Origin: Spirulina major PCC 6313
GTDB taxonomy: Bacteria; Cyanobacteriota; Cyanobacteriia; Cyanobacteriales; Spirulinaceae
Direction: 5' to 3'
Assembly: GCF_001890765.1 (NCBI RefSeq)
Contig: NZ_KV878783.1
Span: forward strand, 3,500,771-3,564,770
DNA: 64,000 nucleotides
Shown here: positions 8,827 to 19,883 of the stretch, one piece after another
Numbering within the stretch: position 1 is the stretch's first letter
Layout of the letters: every line of letters starts with the position of its first letter
Position numbers and translations under genes: made by a program
Notes under the pieces: model-generated
The model's database searches: none
Told to the model about the DNA's origin: nothing
Seen by the model: the letters and a program-made list of their open reading frames with translations, nothing else

Positions 8827-8847
8827 CTTGGGGGATGATGTCAATGG

Positions 8848-10350
8848 CTAGCCTCCAGAGTGGCTAATGGGGATGGAATGAGTCGCATCCTGAGTGGCAA
8901 TTAAGGCGTTTAAGTCGAGGGCAGCTTGATTGAGTTGGCGTGTACCAACGCGGGTTTGTCGAATCCCGGCTGCGGTTTCTTGAACCCCTTGATTGAGTTC
9001 ACTCATAAAGGTTGCCACCTGTTGCGTTGCGATCGCTTGTTGTCCAATATTGAGGGAAATTTGGCGATTATTAATCACAATTTGATTAATGGATTCAGAC
9101 ACCTTTGCAAAGGTGCTGGCCGTATTTTGCGTCACTTGAATACTCGTTGCTACGGTTTGCGTGCCTGCCTGGGTCACAATCACGGTGGAGTTTGCCGCCG
9201 TCTGAATATCGGACACCAATGTCCGAATATCCTCGGCGGACTGCTTACTTTGATCCGCGAGCTTGCGAATTTCAGTCGCCACCACCGTAAATCCTTTGCC
9301 TTGTTCACCGGCGCGTACCGCTTCAACCGCTGCATTCAACGCCAGTAAATTAGTTTGATTAGCAATATCACTCACTAACCTTGAAATATTACTAATTTGA
9401 TGGGCTTTGTCGTTGAGATTCGTGATCTGAGTCGCGATCGCCAACACTTGATTCTGTAATTCATGCATTTCTTGGAGAATATTCTCCGCTGAATGATTCC
9501 CCTGTTCAGCTAACGTCTGCACTTCTTCTGCGATCGCCATCGCCTGATCCGCTTGCTGGCGGGACTGCTGAGAAGACGTACTCAATTCATCCATCGTGGT
9601 GGTAGTCTCATTCACCGAGGCGGCTTGTTGATTTGCCGTCCGTTCTTGCTGTTCAATGGTTGTAGCAATTTCACTGGAAGACGAAACAATCGTTTGAGTT
9701 GATTGCAAAATTACATCACTCACTTGATTAACAATCCACCAAGCGAGAGCAAGGGCAATTCCACCCAATAAAACAGCACTCAGGATTAGCCCCAGCACCA
9801 ACTGATTCAGGGCTTGTTCCGCCTCCGCTTGATAGTCCTCAGTCATCTGACGGATGCTTTGATCTAACTCTAGATCGAGCTGGGTCAATTCCTCTGTAAG
9901 TTGACGGCTAGATTCTAAACGGATCAAGTCAATGGCTTCTTTTTGCTGTTCCGCTTGACTCAGGCGGATCATTTGGTCTGCCATTTGGATATAGTCCGTG
10001 GTCAGACGATCAATCATCTGAAGACGGCTTACCTGGTCGGGGGTAAAATACTGACTCTCTTGCAGGTTTGTAATAGACTGATTAAATAAACGTTTTGCCT
10101 CAGAGTACTGACTTAAAAATCGGGGCTCTTGAATTAATAAATACCCCCGCACCGTCTGAATCAGCTTAGAAGTTGAGAGTTCTAATCGGTCTGATTCTTG
10201 TAGCAGTGTATCGGCATCATGGATAATCTCAAAAACATGAAAAACACGCTGCGCACTCATCCACCCAAACCCAGCAGCACCAAACAAAGCGAATATGGGT
10301 AGAGCATAGCCCACTAAGATCTTTTGTCGAAAGTTCAAAGATTTCAACAT
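8848..10350 (-). CDS. Methyl-accepting chemotaxis protein
   Basis: 500 residues. A membrane segment at about 11-32, a periplasmic four-helix (CHASE3-like) sensor of about 140 residues, a second membrane segment at about 185-207, then a long coiled-coil signalling domain. The kinase-contact hairpin is intact: [22 protein letters not shown] followed by [20 protein letters not shown]. No clear HAMP domain is visible between TM2 and the signalling helices. Family role: transmits a periplasmic signal to CheA/CheW or, in cyanobacteria, to a Pil/Hmp-type pathway controlling type IV pilus motility. No che genes are adjacent, so the pathway is unknown. Convergent with glgA. Confidence 0.92.
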   Translation of the reverse strand: MLKSLNFRQKILVGYALPIFALFGAAGFGWMSAQRVFHVFEIIHDADTLLQESDRLELSTSKLIQTVRGYLLIQEPRFLSQYSEAKRLFNQSITNLQESQYFTPDQVSRLQMIDRLTTDYIQMADQMIRLSQAEQQKEAIDLIRLESSRQLTEELTQLDLELDQSIRQMTEDYQAEAEQALNQLVLGLILSAVLLGGIALALAWWIVNQVSDVILQSTQTIVSSSSEIATTIEQQERTANQQAASVNETTTTMDELSTSSQQSRQQADQAMAIAEEVQTLAEQGNHSAENILQEMHELQNQVLAIATQITNLNDKAHQISNISRLVSDIANQTNLLALNAAVEAVRAGEQGKGFTVVATEIRKLADQSKQSAEDIRTLVSDIQTAANSTVIVTQAGTQTVATSIQVTQNTASTFAKVSESINQIVINNRQISLNIGQQAIATQQVATFMSELNQGVQETAAGIRQTRVGTRQLNQAALDLNALIATQDATHSIPISHSGG

Positions 10351-10757
10351 ACTAATGATTGTACTCCGTGCATAGAGAGCAAATTTTTTTTAAGAACTAC
10401 AGGTTGTGCAATTGACATAATCATGACATTAAAATCGAAAAAAATGTTCTGATTGCAGTGATCAGGATTCAGGCGATAATCTGATGGCTAAAACCGTGAT
10501 GTGTTGAAGGAGATCACGTTATGGTTGACTGAAAAATAGGGTGCTCAATGCTGTGTGAGAAAAGAGACATCCAAACGTTGTGATTCTCCAGACTCGTGAG
10601 CGTTAAGGTCTCATGAATCAGAATCGTAGACTTGAGATCTGGATCACTGAAATTTTGAATCACAGAAAATTTTGCATCCTAGGTAGACTACAGTCTTCAT
10701 TTTCCGCATGAATGAATCCGGATTTGTTGAGCACGCTCTCCTTACAGGATTCAGCGT
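10351..10757. other. Divergent spacer, no gene
   Basis: 407 bp, AT-richer than its neighbours, between the chemoreceptor (minus) and mfd (plus). It contains A-tracts near 10381 and 10441, TTGACA at 10412-10417 without a well-placed -10 box, and a purine-rich site before a three-codon frame near 10521. Nothing in it can be called a gene. Confidence 0.5.
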
Positions 10758-13700
10758 ATGATGGGGAAACTGGCTCTACTTTCTCCTCATCCCATGGCGC
10801 TTTCTTCTGTTGTGCGGGCGATCGCTCGCTCCCCACTGACCCAGGATTTTGTACAAAAATTGCAAAATCAGCAGACCCCCTTGCATCTCAATGGAGCGTC
10901 TCGTTTACCGAAAGGGTTGGTCAGTAGTGCGATCGCGCAAACGACGCAACGTAACTTACTCATTGTCTGTCCCACCCTCGAAGAAGCCGGACGCTGGGCG
11001 GCACAGTTGGAGGTGATGGGGTGGAAAGCGATCCGGTTTTATCCCACCTCCGAAGCCTCGCCCTATGAGTCCCTTGATCCGGAGTCGGAGATGGTCTGGG
11101 GGCAGTTGGTGGTGCTCAGTGAGCAGGTGTATCCAGAGGATGCAGCGGAATCCTGGGTGATTGTGACCACAGAGCGGGCGTTACAGCCTCATCTTCCCCC
11201 GCCGGAGTTGTTAAAGTCCCATCTGTGTAATGTGCAGACGGGGATGACGATGACGGCGAAGGCGTTGGATCATCAGTTGACGCAATTGGGATATCAGCGG
11301 GTGGCGTTGGTGGAAAGTGAGGGGCAATGGAGTCGGCGCGGGGATTTGGTGGATGTGTTCCCGGTTTCGACGGAATTGCCGGTGCGCTTGGAATGGTACG
11401 GGGATGAGTTGGAGCGGATTCGGGAGTTTGACCCGGCGACGCAGCGATCGCTCGATAGCATCCCCCGCCTCACCCTCACGCCCACAAGTTTTACGCCCCT
11501 CCTGGCGGAAACCCTCCAGGATCATCCCGATCTGCCGGTGGAGGAGCAAGAGGCGATCGCAAATGGCGACTATCCCCTCGGTTTGCGCCGCTACCTCGGC
11601 CTCGCTTACCCAGAACCCGCCAATCTCCTCGACTATTTACCCCCGGAAACCTTGGTGGTGGTGGATGAACCCGATACCTGCGCGGCCCACTGTGCCCGCT
11701 GGGTGGAGTATGTGACGGTGCAATGGCACGCCCACCCGCCCCAAGTGCCGCCCCTCCATCGAGATTTCGCCACGATTAGCACGGCGCTCCACTCTCGATT
11801 TTCAGCGATCTATCTCTCCGAGTTAGTGGTTGATGGGGTAGGGGTGAATCTGGCCAGCCGTGCTTTACCCACGACACCGCACCAGTTCGGGAGCTTGGCG
11901 GAATTGCTCCGGGGTCAGCGGGATGCGCCTGGGGGATTAAGTCTGAAGCAATATAATCAATGGTTGGTGTCGGCTCAACCCTCGCGGGCGGTGTCCTTGC
12001 TGCAAGAGCATGATTGTGTGGCGCAGTTTATTCCTAATCCCCACGACTATCCAGCGATTGAGCGTTTGCAGACGCAACGGAGTGCGATCGCCCTCAAATA
12101 TTCCGGCCTGGCGGAACTCGAAGGGTTCATTTTACCCACCTATCGCCTCGTGGTGGTCACCGACCGGGAATTCTTCGGCCAGCACAGCCTCACCAGTCCC
12201 ACCTACATTCGCAAACGGCGGCGGGCGGTCTCGAAACAAGTAGACCTCAATAAGCTCTCGCCGGGGGATTATGTCGTTCACCGCAGCCACGGGATCGGCA
12301 AGTTTTTACAACTCGAAACCATCGAAGGGCGCGACTATTTAGCCCTCAAATATGACGATGGGACGTTGCGTGTTCCGGCGGATTCGGTGGATAGTTTGTC
12401 GCGGTTTCAGCATTCGGGGAAACGTCCCCCAGAACTGAACAAAATGGCCGGGAAAACCTGGGAACGCACTAAGGCCCGCGTCCGCAAGGCGATTAAAAAA
12501 GTGGCGGTAGATTTGCTCGAACTCTACGCCAAACGCGCCAAACAAACGGGGTTTGCTTATCCTCCCGATGAACCGTGGCAAGGGGAGCTTGAGGATTCGT
12601 TTCCCTACCAACCCACCCCGGATCAACTGAAGGCAACCCAGGATGTGAAGCGAGATTTGGAGAGCGATCGCCCCATGGATCGCCTCGTTTGTGGGGATGT
12701 GGGGTTTGGCAAAACTGAAGTAGCGGTGCGGGCGATTTTTAAAGCGATCGTCTCCGGTCATAAACAAGTCGCCTTTTTAGCCCCGACAACGATTCTCACT
12801 CAACAGCATTACCACACCCTCAAAGAACGTTTCGCCCCCTACCCGATCCAAATTGGCTTGTTAAATCGGTTCCGCACCGCTTCGGAAAAACGAGAACTGC
12901 TCCAGCGATTAAAAAGTGGTGAATTGGATGTGTTGATCGGGACGCAGCAAATTTTAGGATCAAGTGTGCAATTTCACGATCTCGGCCTGTTGGTCATTGA
13001 CGAAGAACAGCGATTTGGGGTGAATCAAAAAGAAAAAATCAAAGCCTTAAAAACTCAGGTTGATGTGTTAACACTCACCGCAACACCGATTCCGCGCACC
13101 CTTTATATGTCTCTATCGGGAATTCGGGAAATGAGTTTGATCACTACGCCACCCCCGTCGCGCCGCCCGATTCAAACCCATCTTTCACCCTATAATCCCG
13201 ACGTAGTGCGCACGGCGATCCGGAATGAATTGGATCGCGGCGGCCAGACCTTTTATGTGGTGCCGAGGGTGGAGGGAATTGAAAGCTTGGCGGCGCAGTT
13301 GGTGGAAATGTTGCCCAGTGCGCGAGTGGCGATCGCCCACGGTCAAATGAACGAAAGTGACCTCGAATCCACCATGCTCGCCTTTAACAATGGTGAAGCG
13401 GATATCCTCGTTTGCACCACGATTGTCGAATCGGGGCTTGATATTCCCCGCGTCAACACAATCATTATTGAAGATGCCCAACGCTTTGGCCTGTCGCAAC
13501 TCTATCAATTGCGCGGTCGGGTGGGGCGATCGGGGATTCAAGCCCACGCCTGGCTCCTTTATTCCGCCAATCAAACCCTCTCCGACACCGCCCGCAAACG
13601 CTTACGCGCCATTCAAGAATTTACCCAACTCGGTTCTGGCTATCAACTCGCGACGCGGGATATGGAAATTCGCGGCGTGGGCAATATTTTAGGTGCGGAG

Positions 13701-14276
13701 CAGTCCGGGCAGATGGCCGCACTGGGGTTTGATCTCTATATGTCAATGCTGCAAGAAGCCTTACAAGAAATTCGCGGCCAAGAAATTCCCAAGGTGGAAG
13801 ATACCCAAATTGACCTCAAACTCACCGCCTTTATTCCCGCCGACTACATTCCCGACCTTGAGCAAAAAATGGCGGCCTATCGGGCCGTTTCGTCGGCAAA
13901 CTCGCAGCGGGAACTAGCCCAAATTGAAGAAGCCTGGTACGATCGCTACGGCCCCATCCCGAAACCCGCCCTCCAACTCATCCAAGTGGTACGCCTCAAA
14001 CAAATCGCCAAATCCCTTGGGTTCTCCCGAATTAAGCCCGATGGCCCCCAACATATCGTCCTGGAAACCCCCATGGAAGAACCCGCCTGGCGTTTATTGG
14101 ATGAACATTTACCGAAACACTTGCGATCGCGCTTCGTCTACAGCCCGAAAAAAGTCACCGTCCGCGGCCTAGGTGTCCTCAAACCCGATCAACAACTCAG
14201 CAACCTCATTGAATGGCTCAGTAAAATTCAAGGGGGATTACCCAGTCCCGACGCGATCGGGAGTAGTCGTTCCTGA
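10758..14276 (+). CDS. mfd: Transcription-repair coupling factor
   Basis: 1172 residues. Mfd releases RNA polymerase stalled at DNA lesions and recruits UvrA. Order: UvrB-like N-terminal region (about 30-350), RNA-polymerase-interacting CarD-like domain (about 495-575, with [17 protein letters not shown]), and the RecG-type translocase with Walker [13 protein letters not shown] near 647, DEEQRFG near 747, LTATPIPRT, and QLRGRVGRS. The C-terminal TRCF domain (about 1010-1150) closes the protein. An AGGA site 8 bp upstream supports ATG 10758; a second ATG at 10794 ([15 protein letters not shown]) matches where cyanobacterial homologues usually begin and is equally plausible. Single gene, running towards a convergent neighbour. 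Confidence 0.97.
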   Translation: MMGKLALLSPHPMALSSVVRAIARSPLTQDFVQKLQNQQTPLHLNGASRLPKGLVSSAIAQTTQRNLLIVCPTLEEAGRWAAQLEVMGWKAIRFYPTSEASPYESLDPESEMVWGQLVVLSEQVYPEDAAESWVIVTTERALQPHLPPPELLKSHLCNVQTGMTMTAKALDHQLTQLGYQRVALVESEGQWSRRGDLVDVFPVSTELPVRLEWYGDELERIREFDPATQRSLDSIPRLTLTPTSFTPLLAETLQDHPDLPVEEQEAIANGDYPLGLRRYLGLAYPEPANLLDYLPPETLVVVDEPDTCAAHCARWVEYVTVQWHAHPPQVPPLHRDFATISTALHSRFSAIYLSELVVDGVGVNLASRALPTTPHQFGSLAELLRGQRDAPGGLSLKQYNQWLVSAQPSRAVSLLQEHDCVAQFIPNPHDYPAIERLQTQRSAIALKYSGLAELEGFILPTYRLVVVTDREFFGQHSLTSPTYIRKRRRAVSKQVDLNKLSPGDYVVHRSHGIGKFLQLETIEGRDYLALKYDDGTLRVPADSVDSLSRFQHSGKRPPELNKMAGKTWERTKARVRKAIKKVAVDLLELYAKRAKQTGFAYPPDEPWQGELEDSFPYQPTPDQLKATQDVKRDLESDRPMDRLVCGDVGFGKTEVAVRAIFKAIVSGHKQVAFLAPTTILTQQHYHTLKERFAPYPIQIGLLNRFRTASEKRELLQRLKSGELDVLIGTQQILGSSVQFHDLGLLVIDEEQRFGVNQKEKIKALKTQVDVLTLTATPIPRTLYMSLSGIREMSLITTPPPSRRPIQTHLSPYNPDVVRTAIRNELDRGGQTFYVVPRVEGIESLAAQLVEMLPSARVAIAHGQMNESDLESTMLAFNNGEADILVCTTIVESGLDIPRVNTIIIEDAQRFGLSQLYQLRGRVGRSGIQAHAWLLYSANQTLSDTARKRLRAIQEFTQLGSGYQLATRDMEIRGVGNILGAEQSGQMAALGFDLYMSMLQEALQEIRGQEIPKVEDTQIDLKLTAFIPADYIPDLEQKMAAYRAVSSANSQRELAQIEEAWYDRYGPIPKPALQLIQVVRLKQIAKSLGFSRIKPDGPQHIVLETPMEEPAWRLLDEHLPKHLRSRFVYSPKKVTVRGLGVLKPDQQLSNLIEWLSKIQGGLPSPDAIGSSRS

Positions 14277-14320
14277 ATGGGGAAGTGCGATCGTTCATAA
14301 CAGAATAAGTATCACCCAGC

Positions 14321-14350
14321 AAAAAAGGGAACTCTTCAAGAGTTCCCTTT
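14321..14350 (-). terminator. Rho-independent terminator of the acidic secreted protein gene
   Basis: AAAGGGAACTCTT (14324-14336) and AAGAGTTCCCTTT (14338-14350) form a perfect 13-bp inverted repeat. Read on the minus strand the stem is followed by TTTTTT, the layout of an intrinsic terminator for the gene ending at 14409. On the plus strand it lies about 50 bp after mfd and may also stop that transcript. Confidence 0.85.
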
Positions 14351-14408
14351 CGCTTAGGCTTTGAATCATGAGAGAACTGATGCTAGTTCTCTCACTTAAA
14401 ATCAGACC

Positions 14409-16418
14409 TTATTCGGCAACCGGAGCATCATCCACCAAGCTTGCCTCGGTATCATCAGCGGCAGGCTCTTCAGCAACCGGCTCTTCAGCAGCAGGTTCTT
14501 CAGCAGGAGTGCTGAGGGACTCGATTTCAGAGTTGATCGCATCAACTTCTTCATCAGAGAGGCTTTCTAAACCCGTGATAGCAGCAGGCAGTTCACCGTC
14601 TTCAGCATCAGCCGATTCATCATCAGACTCATCGTCATCAGAATCATCAGACTCATCGTCATCAGACTCATCGTCATCAGACTCATTGTCATCAGAATCA
14701 TCATCATCAGCATCATCGACATCATCATCAGAATCAGCATCATCATCGACATCATCGGCATCACTGATTTCAAGCGTGTCGATCAACTCGTATACTGCTT
14801 CAGCATCTTCCTCCGACAATTGACGGGTTCCAAACAATCCGGGGAACATCCGGCTGCCGGGGCCCACTTGTTCAAACGCACCCACACCCACATCACCTCG
14901 CAGGGCAACAAAAATGCGACGACCACCACGCTGAACGAACTTCACTTTGACGCGGCCGCTACGGTTGGAGCGCACCTTCAGATTAAAACTCCGAGCCGCA
15001 ACCAACTCAAAATTGCTTTCCGACGCACCGGAAAAGATACTGATGACATTGCTGCTAGAGTTCACAAATTGAACATCATTTAACAGCGCCGCAATCAAAG
15101 CTTGCACGGCACTAGCCGAGACAGAACTACTCGTTACAAAATTCTCGCTACCACTTTCATCTGCGAAACGCCCCGTTGTCAGGTTAAAGACAATATTGAT
15201 ATTGCCAAACTTGATTTTGTTGATGAATGCCGCTTCACTCACATTTTGAACAGCCGAGAATTCACTGCTGCTGGTCGCTGCACGGTAGGTATCAATTTGG
15301 TAATTGGTAAAGCCGGTGCTAATTGCCGTTCCATTACCCACACCCGAAGCAGCCGCTAAAAGTGTCACATTACCACCCCCAGCCGTGTTCGCTTTAAAGC
15401 CATTTTCACCTTGCTGGAATTCCATCGTGGTATTCCGGCCTGAACCTTGAGCCGCAATTTGACCCGGCGCGAAGAGAGCAAAGATACCTTCCGTTTGACC
15501 ATTGATTTTGTAGGTCGTGGGGTCAGTATCGTTCAACGTCCCTGTGCCACTGGTGGAGTTAACCTGAACATTACCCAAGGTGATATCGAGGAAGCCTGAA
15601 TCTGCTTTGAGTTTAAAGGAGGTGCTATTACCATCACCAAAGGTGGCAACTTCAAAAGCTTGGTTAGCTTGACCAATGAACTGAATTTCGTTATCCGTCG
15701 GGTCTAAATCCGAACCCGATTCCGGTGTAACATTGCTGCCTTCAAACTTGAACTTGAGGTTACGGGGCAAGCTGTAGGGCGTTTGAACGACCGGAGAGGA
15801 GGATGAACGGAATTGCACATCTGAAGGTAGATTAATCACACCCGCCGTGAGATTTGCATTCAAGGAACCGATGGACATCCCACGGCCACTGCTCACACCC
15901 GGTGTGATAGTAACTTCACTCGAAGATGAAGTAATCGTTTTAGCCGTAGGAATGAAAAGCTGCGGCAAGTTATTCGCAGAAATCAGAGATCCCACAATCG
16001 GGTTACCGATTTGAGTGAAGTTCCCCACGTTATACGCCAGGGCGGTGTCCACTTGGGAGAACGGGATTAAGGAGCCATTGGCACTAAAGGCAATCCCGGA
16101 CAGTTTTCCGGTGATCAAACCTGTATCCCCAGCCGTTACCGAATTACTGGTGTCTGCGTCAACGAATCCCCCTGTAGCGGTGGGGATAAACAGCGGATTG
16201 GTCAGAACCCCGTTCGGGCTGACAATCTGCATGTTTTGAATTGCCAAGTCGAAGAGGCTGATGTTTCCTGAATCGGGGATGAAGAAGCCGGCTGCACCGG
16301 AGACATTACCACCCGTGACACGAACTTGAGCTTCTGCCGCAGGAGCGACAGCAACGGCAGCCAAGCCACCTAAAAGACCTAAAGAAAGAGCGGTTTTGCG
16401 GGCAAATTTAGACATCAT
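14409..16418 (-). CDS. Secreted protein with Asp/Ser-rich acidic tail, function unknown
   Basis: About 669 residues from ATG 16418; the frame extends upstream only to a TTG that would prefix an unlikely peptide, whereas MMSKFARKTALSLGLLGGLAAVAVAPAAEA is a clean signal peptide with GGAG upstream. The mature part (to about 530) is Gly/Ser/Thr/Asn-rich and beta-rich without cysteines and has no domain I recognise. The next 60 residues are almost only D, S, E and A with repeats of ESDDD. The C-terminus has three repeats of the type AAEEPVAEEP. The protein is probably exported to the envelope or sheath; the acidic part could bind Ca2+ or Mg2+. It ends at a strong terminator and has its own transcript. 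Confidence 0.75.
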   Translation of the reverse strand: MMSKFARKTALSLGLLGGLAAVAVAPAAEAQVRVTGGNVSGAAGFFIPDSGNISLFDLAIQNMQIVSPNGVLTNPLFIPTATGGFVDADTSNSVTAGDTGLITGKLSGIAFSANGSLIPFSQVDTALAYNVGNFTQIGNPIVGSLISANNLPQLFIPTAKTITSSSSEVTITPGVSSGRGMSIGSLNANLTAGVINLPSDVQFRSSSSPVVQTPYSLPRNLKFKFEGSNVTPESGSDLDPTDNEIQFIGQANQAFEVATFGDGNSTSFKLKADSGFLDITLGNVQVNSTSGTGTLNDTDPTTYKINGQTEGIFALFAPGQIAAQGSGRNTTMEFQQGENGFKANTAGGGNVTLLAAASGVGNGTAISTGFTNYQIDTYRAATSSSEFSAVQNVSEAAFINKIKFGNINIVFNLTTGRFADESGSENFVTSSSVSASAVQALIAALLNDVQFVNSSSNVISIFSGASESNFELVAARSFNLKVRSNRSGRVKVKFVQRGGRRIFVALRGDVGVGAFEQVGPGSRMFPGLFGTRQLSEEDAEAVYELIDTLEISDADDVDDDADSDDDVDDADDDDSDDNESDDDESDDDESDDSDDDESDDESADAEDGELPAAITGLESLSDEEVDAINSEIESLSTPAEEPAAEEPVAEEPAADDTEASLVDDAPVAE

Positions 16419-16616
16419 AATGAAACAAACTCCACGAATGAGTGACGGAAAGAATAGCAAGGGCTTCAGAGAAATTTAGTGAAATTCAGTGAATGGCCTG
16501 AGCTTAAGAGAGAGTGCGTAATCTTACGGATAAGGGTGAAATGTCCAAGATGATAACGAAACGGTGTTATTCCAGAAGTACGCGGACATTTTTGCGTTGT
16601 TATGACCTCTGACCAG

Positions 16617-16640
16617 AAAGGGAACCCAAAGGTTCCCCTT
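16617..16640 (-). terminator. Hairpin downstream of the porin gene
   Basis: On the minus strand AAGGGGAACC pairs with GGTTCCCTTT (one G-U pair) around a TTTG loop, 33 bp after the porin stop codon. The U-tract is only three bases long, so this is a weak or partial terminator. Confidence 0.55.
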
Positions 16641-16672
16641 GTCCAAAACTTTTTTTGAGATTTCCGGAAATA

Positions 16673-18580
16673 CTAGAAGCTAAACGTTGTGCGGACTGCG
16701 CCGATCAAAATATCATCATTAGACCCGTTATGGAAAGGGCTAATGAGCCAGATTAAGCCCGGCGTAATGCTGATATTGTTGGTAAGTTGCCAACGATAAA
16801 AGGCTTCAAGATGGTAAGTGGCTCCTTGTTGCCCACCAGCTGGCCCGAGCAAATTCCCTTCGTTAATGAAACTGGGGACATTGCGTCCTGTTTCCAGGTT
16901 GCTGTAGGAGATGCGGGGGGGCTGTCCGAAGTAAAGACCGAGTAAGTTACCATCACCACCGAGATCAGGGAAGTTGAGGAAGGTCATCCAGTTAAAGGTT
17001 TCGATCGTCCCTTCGGCCGGCAGGTAGTCGGATACGGTGTAGCCTGTCCAGCCACCGAAGGTGATGCTATCGGATGCTCGCCATTCTAGGGTTAACCCGT
17101 AGGCATCGGTGCTGATCGGCGCACGTCCATTGTTAAAGTTGGGAATCACTAAGAGATCGTCTCCGATACCTGCGCCTAGACGACCAAAGGGGTTGTAGGA
17201 GTTAATGTATTGGAGCGATATGTCAATATCACGGGTTGGGGCAGCGACAACTTGCAAGCCGAAGGTTGTGATGTTGGTGTCACCGCCAAATAAGACGCTG
17301 TCGGTGAGGGGATCATTGGATGAATAGGTTCCTTGTAAACTGAAACTGGGGTTAATTTGCCAGTCAAGACCTGCACCTAAACCGCTGCCACCGGTGGCGA
17401 TGATCGGGTTCCGTTGGGCAAAGCGGGAGAGGGAGCCGCTGCCTTCGTTTTCGATGCGGTTGGTGCCTCGGAAGACGTTGACGGGGCCGATGCCTTTGGG
17501 GCCGACCATGACCGCAAGGTTATTGGTGACTAGATGGCGATAGTTGAGGTCGGATACTTGAACTTGGTTATCGGTATCGCCTTCGTAGGCAAGGCCAACG
17601 TAGCTAGCCAAGCTGTCGGTGAAGCGATCGGTGGTGCGTCCGTTTCCGGCGTTGAGGGTGGTGAGGAGGAGGCTGCGGGGGCTGAATTGGGTGAAGAGAC
17701 TCAGATAGGTGGTGTGGATAACGTTGATGTTGTTTTCGGTGTCTTCAAAGGTGTTTCCCCCTAGGTTGAAGCTGCCTCGGCTGCGGCCTTGGAGGCCGAT
17801 GGTGGTTTGGCCGAAGAGTTTGGTGGTGGTGGAGAATTGGTTGTCTTCGAGGAATTGGACGCGCTCTTCGAGGTCGTCAACTTGGGTGCTGAGGGTGGCG
17901 AGTTCGGTTTCAAATTCTTGGGTGAGACGGCGGAGGGATTCGAGGTCTGCTTGGGTGGCGAAGCGATCGCCAATTTCTGCGAGGGTTTGTTCAATCACCT
18001 GCATACAGGCGTTGAGGGCGGCGGCGAACTCGTAGCGGGAGAGGGCGCGATCGCCTCGGAAAGTGCTGTCGGGATAACCCTTGATGCAGTCGTAGCGATT
18101 GACTAAGTCCCGCAAAGCGGCGTAGGCCCAATCATTGGGAGAAATGTCCCGCAGTTCAAAGACGTTATTGACCTGAGCCATGGGGTCAGTGTCCACGTCT
18201 GCGGCGATCAGGATGGGAGCGGTGGTTGCGGTCGTGGTGAGATCTTGGGGGCTGTGGTTGGAAGATGCGGTGAGTTGAGCGGAGCGAGCCAGGGTCAAAA
18301 CGGATGGTGTGGAGAGATCTGCTGGTAAAACTCCGGGGCTTTGGGCATCGAAAGCTAAGGCATCCGCGTTGGACTTCTGAGCCGAGATGGCGGCGGTGAG
18401 TGCGTCAACTGCGGGCTGGGTGGTGAAGGTATCTGGTGTTAACTGGCTGGTGGGGGCTGATTCTTTGTGAGCAGATTTGACGGTTGATTCTGCCAAGGCC
18501 ATGGGTGCGGCACCTGAGCTTAACACTGTCAGTAACAGCGTCAGCGAGACGGTTTGGTCTAATGATTGTTTGGGTTTCAC
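16673..18580 (-). CDS. SLH-domain outer-membrane porin (iron uptake porin type)
   Basis: About 635 residues. GTG 18580 is chosen because AGGAG lies 10 bases upstream and the product then starts with a signal peptide (MKPKQSLDQTVSLTLLLT...ALA); a TTG at 18598 lies over that ribosome site. An SLH domain (about 145-205: DISPNDWAYAALRDLVNRY, GYPDSTFRGDRALSRYEFAAAL) anchors it to peptidoglycan, then a coiled coil (about 210-255, TLSTQVDDLEERVQFLED), then an OprB-like beta-barrel ending in the terminal Phe of FSF. Family knowledge: these SomA/Slr1908-like proteins are the main outer-membrane channels of cyanobacteria for ions and small solutes. The 'iron uptake' label is from homologues and is not shown here. 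Single gene. Confidence 0.92.
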   Translation of the reverse strand: MKPKQSLDQTVSLTLLLTVLSSGAAPMALAESTVKSAHKESAPTSQLTPDTFTTQPAVDALTAAISAQKSNADALAFDAQSPGVLPADLSTPSVLTLARSAQLTASSNHSPQDLTTTATTAPILIAADVDTDPMAQVNNVFELRDISPNDWAYAALRDLVNRYDCIKGYPDSTFRGDRALSRYEFAAALNACMQVIEQTLAEIGDRFATQADLESLRRLTQEFETELATLSTQVDDLEERVQFLEDNQFSTTTKLFGQTTIGLQGRSRGSFNLGGNTFEDTENNINVIHTTYLSLFTQFSPRSLLLTTLNAGNGRTTDRFTDSLASYVGLAYEGDTDNQVQVSDLNYRHLVTNNLAVMVGPKGIGPVNVFRGTNRIENEGSGSLSRFAQRNPIIATGGSGLGAGLDWQINPSFSLQGTYSSNDPLTDSVLFGGDTNITTFGLQVVAAPTRDIDISLQYINSYNPFGRLGAGIGDDLLVIPNFNNGRAPISTDAYGLTLEWRASDSITFGGWTGYTVSDYLPAEGTIETFNWMTFLNFPDLGGDGNLLGLYFGQPPRISYSNLETGRNVPSFINEGNLLGPAGGQQGATYHLEAFYRWQLTNNISITPGLIWLISPFHNGSNDDILIGAVRTTFSF

Positions 18581-18810
18581 AGATAAATAACTCCTCAAGA
18601 CACCTTAGTTATTAGTTGATAGTAAACAGGTTGATCAATCTTTACGCAGTTTAACGACACACCAATGATGATCATGACAGACCGAGAGAGATAGTATTAC
18701 CCTGTTCATCCATCTAACTCGCTAGTCTACTGTATTCAATAATGATCCGGATAGGGTGCAATTAATGGGGATACATTTCAGCCATTGTGCGGATTCCTTA
18801 ATTAGAATGT

Positions 18811-19695
18811 TTAAGATGTTGCGGATCGATCGCCATATTTAATCAGTAGCGCGATCGCAACACTCACTGCAAAAATTAACACAACACTGAGGGCAGAACC
18901 AAATCCCCAATTACGTGCTGCACCGAGAAATTGGTTATAAATCAGCCGTGAAAGGGTCATGCTCGATGCACCGCCGAGGAGTTCGGGATCAACAAAATCG
19001 CCGAGGCCGGTGATGAAGACGAGGAGGGAACCGGCGGCAATGCCGGGGGCGGTTTGGGGGATGGTAACTTTCCAGAAGGTTTCGAGGGGGTTTGCACCCA
19101 GATCGGCGGCGGCTTCGAGAAGTTGACGATCAAGTTTTTCGAGGGAGGCGTAGAGGATGAGCACCATGTAGGGCAGGTAACTATAGGCCATGCCGACGAA
19201 AACGGCGGGGGTGCGGTTGAGAATCTCAAGGCCGGGCAAGCCGATCGTACCGAGTACCGTATTCATCACACCCGTGGGCCGGAGGATGGTAATCCAGGCG
19301 TAGGTTCGCAGCAGGGAGGAAGTCCACAGCGGGAGGATGAAGCCGAGGAGGAGAAGGTTACGCCATTTGGGGGGGGCGATTTGGGCCAGCCAGTAGGCGA
19401 CGGGAAAGCCCATCAGGAGACAAAGGAGGGTGGTGCCGGTGGCGAAGAGGAGCGATCGCAATATCACTTGGAGATTCACACCATCGAAGACGCGCCCATA
19501 GTTGGCCAAACCGCTGGGATTGACCACGTCCCCCGGTCGAATTCCCGGCACGAGACTCAGTTCAAAAATTACCAGGGTGGGTAGGACGAGCAGAAGAACG
19601 AGCCAAAGTCCGGCGGGGCCAAGCAGGACGGAGAGACCCAGCCAAGGCGTGGGGGGGGGAATGGGGGGAGATGGGGGAGGAGATGATTCAGGCAT
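18811..19695 (-). CDS. ABC transporter permease, PotB-type (spermidine/putrescine)
   Basis: 294 residues from ATG 19695; the frame continues upstream to 19791 but that extension is Arg/Ser-rich and overlaps the divergent promoter region. Six membrane segments are predictable. The EAA loop that contacts the ATPase is present (EAAADLGANPLETFWKVTIPQTAPGI). Sequence pattern fits the PotB/CysTW class of binding-protein-dependent permeases, most like polyamine or related transporters. The PotC permease, ATPase and binding protein are not adjacent, so the partners must be encoded elsewhere. An overextended Pro-rich N-terminus (SPPPSPPIPPPTP) precedes TM1. Confidence 0.9.
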   Translation of the reverse strand: MPESSPPPSPPIPPPTPWLGLSVLLGPAGLWLVLLLVLPTLVIFELSLVPGIRPGDVVNPSGLANYGRVFDGVNLQVILRSLLFATGTTLLCLLMGFPVAYWLAQIAPPKWRNLLLLGFILPLWTSSLLRTYAWITILRPTGVMNTVLGTIGLPGLEILNRTPAVFVGMAYSYLPYMVLILYASLEKLDRQLLEAAADLGANPLETFWKVTIPQTAPGIAAGSLLVFITGLGDFVDPELLGGASSMTLSRLIYNQFLGAARNWGFGSALSVVLIFAVSVAIALLIKYGDRSATS

Positions 19696-19883
19696 GGATC
19701 TAGGCTGTCGAAAAACGGACAGGGTTCTGCTCTCAAACCATAGCGCACGGTTTGGGGCTTGGCGGGAGGCGGGCCACATTACCAAAGCCAAGGAGTGGAA
19801 ATTTAGCCAAAAATTATCGGGGCGATCGCAATCTGGATGCTAGGATGGTAGCCCGTTCTAGTACAAGTGTTGCAGGGGGCTGG

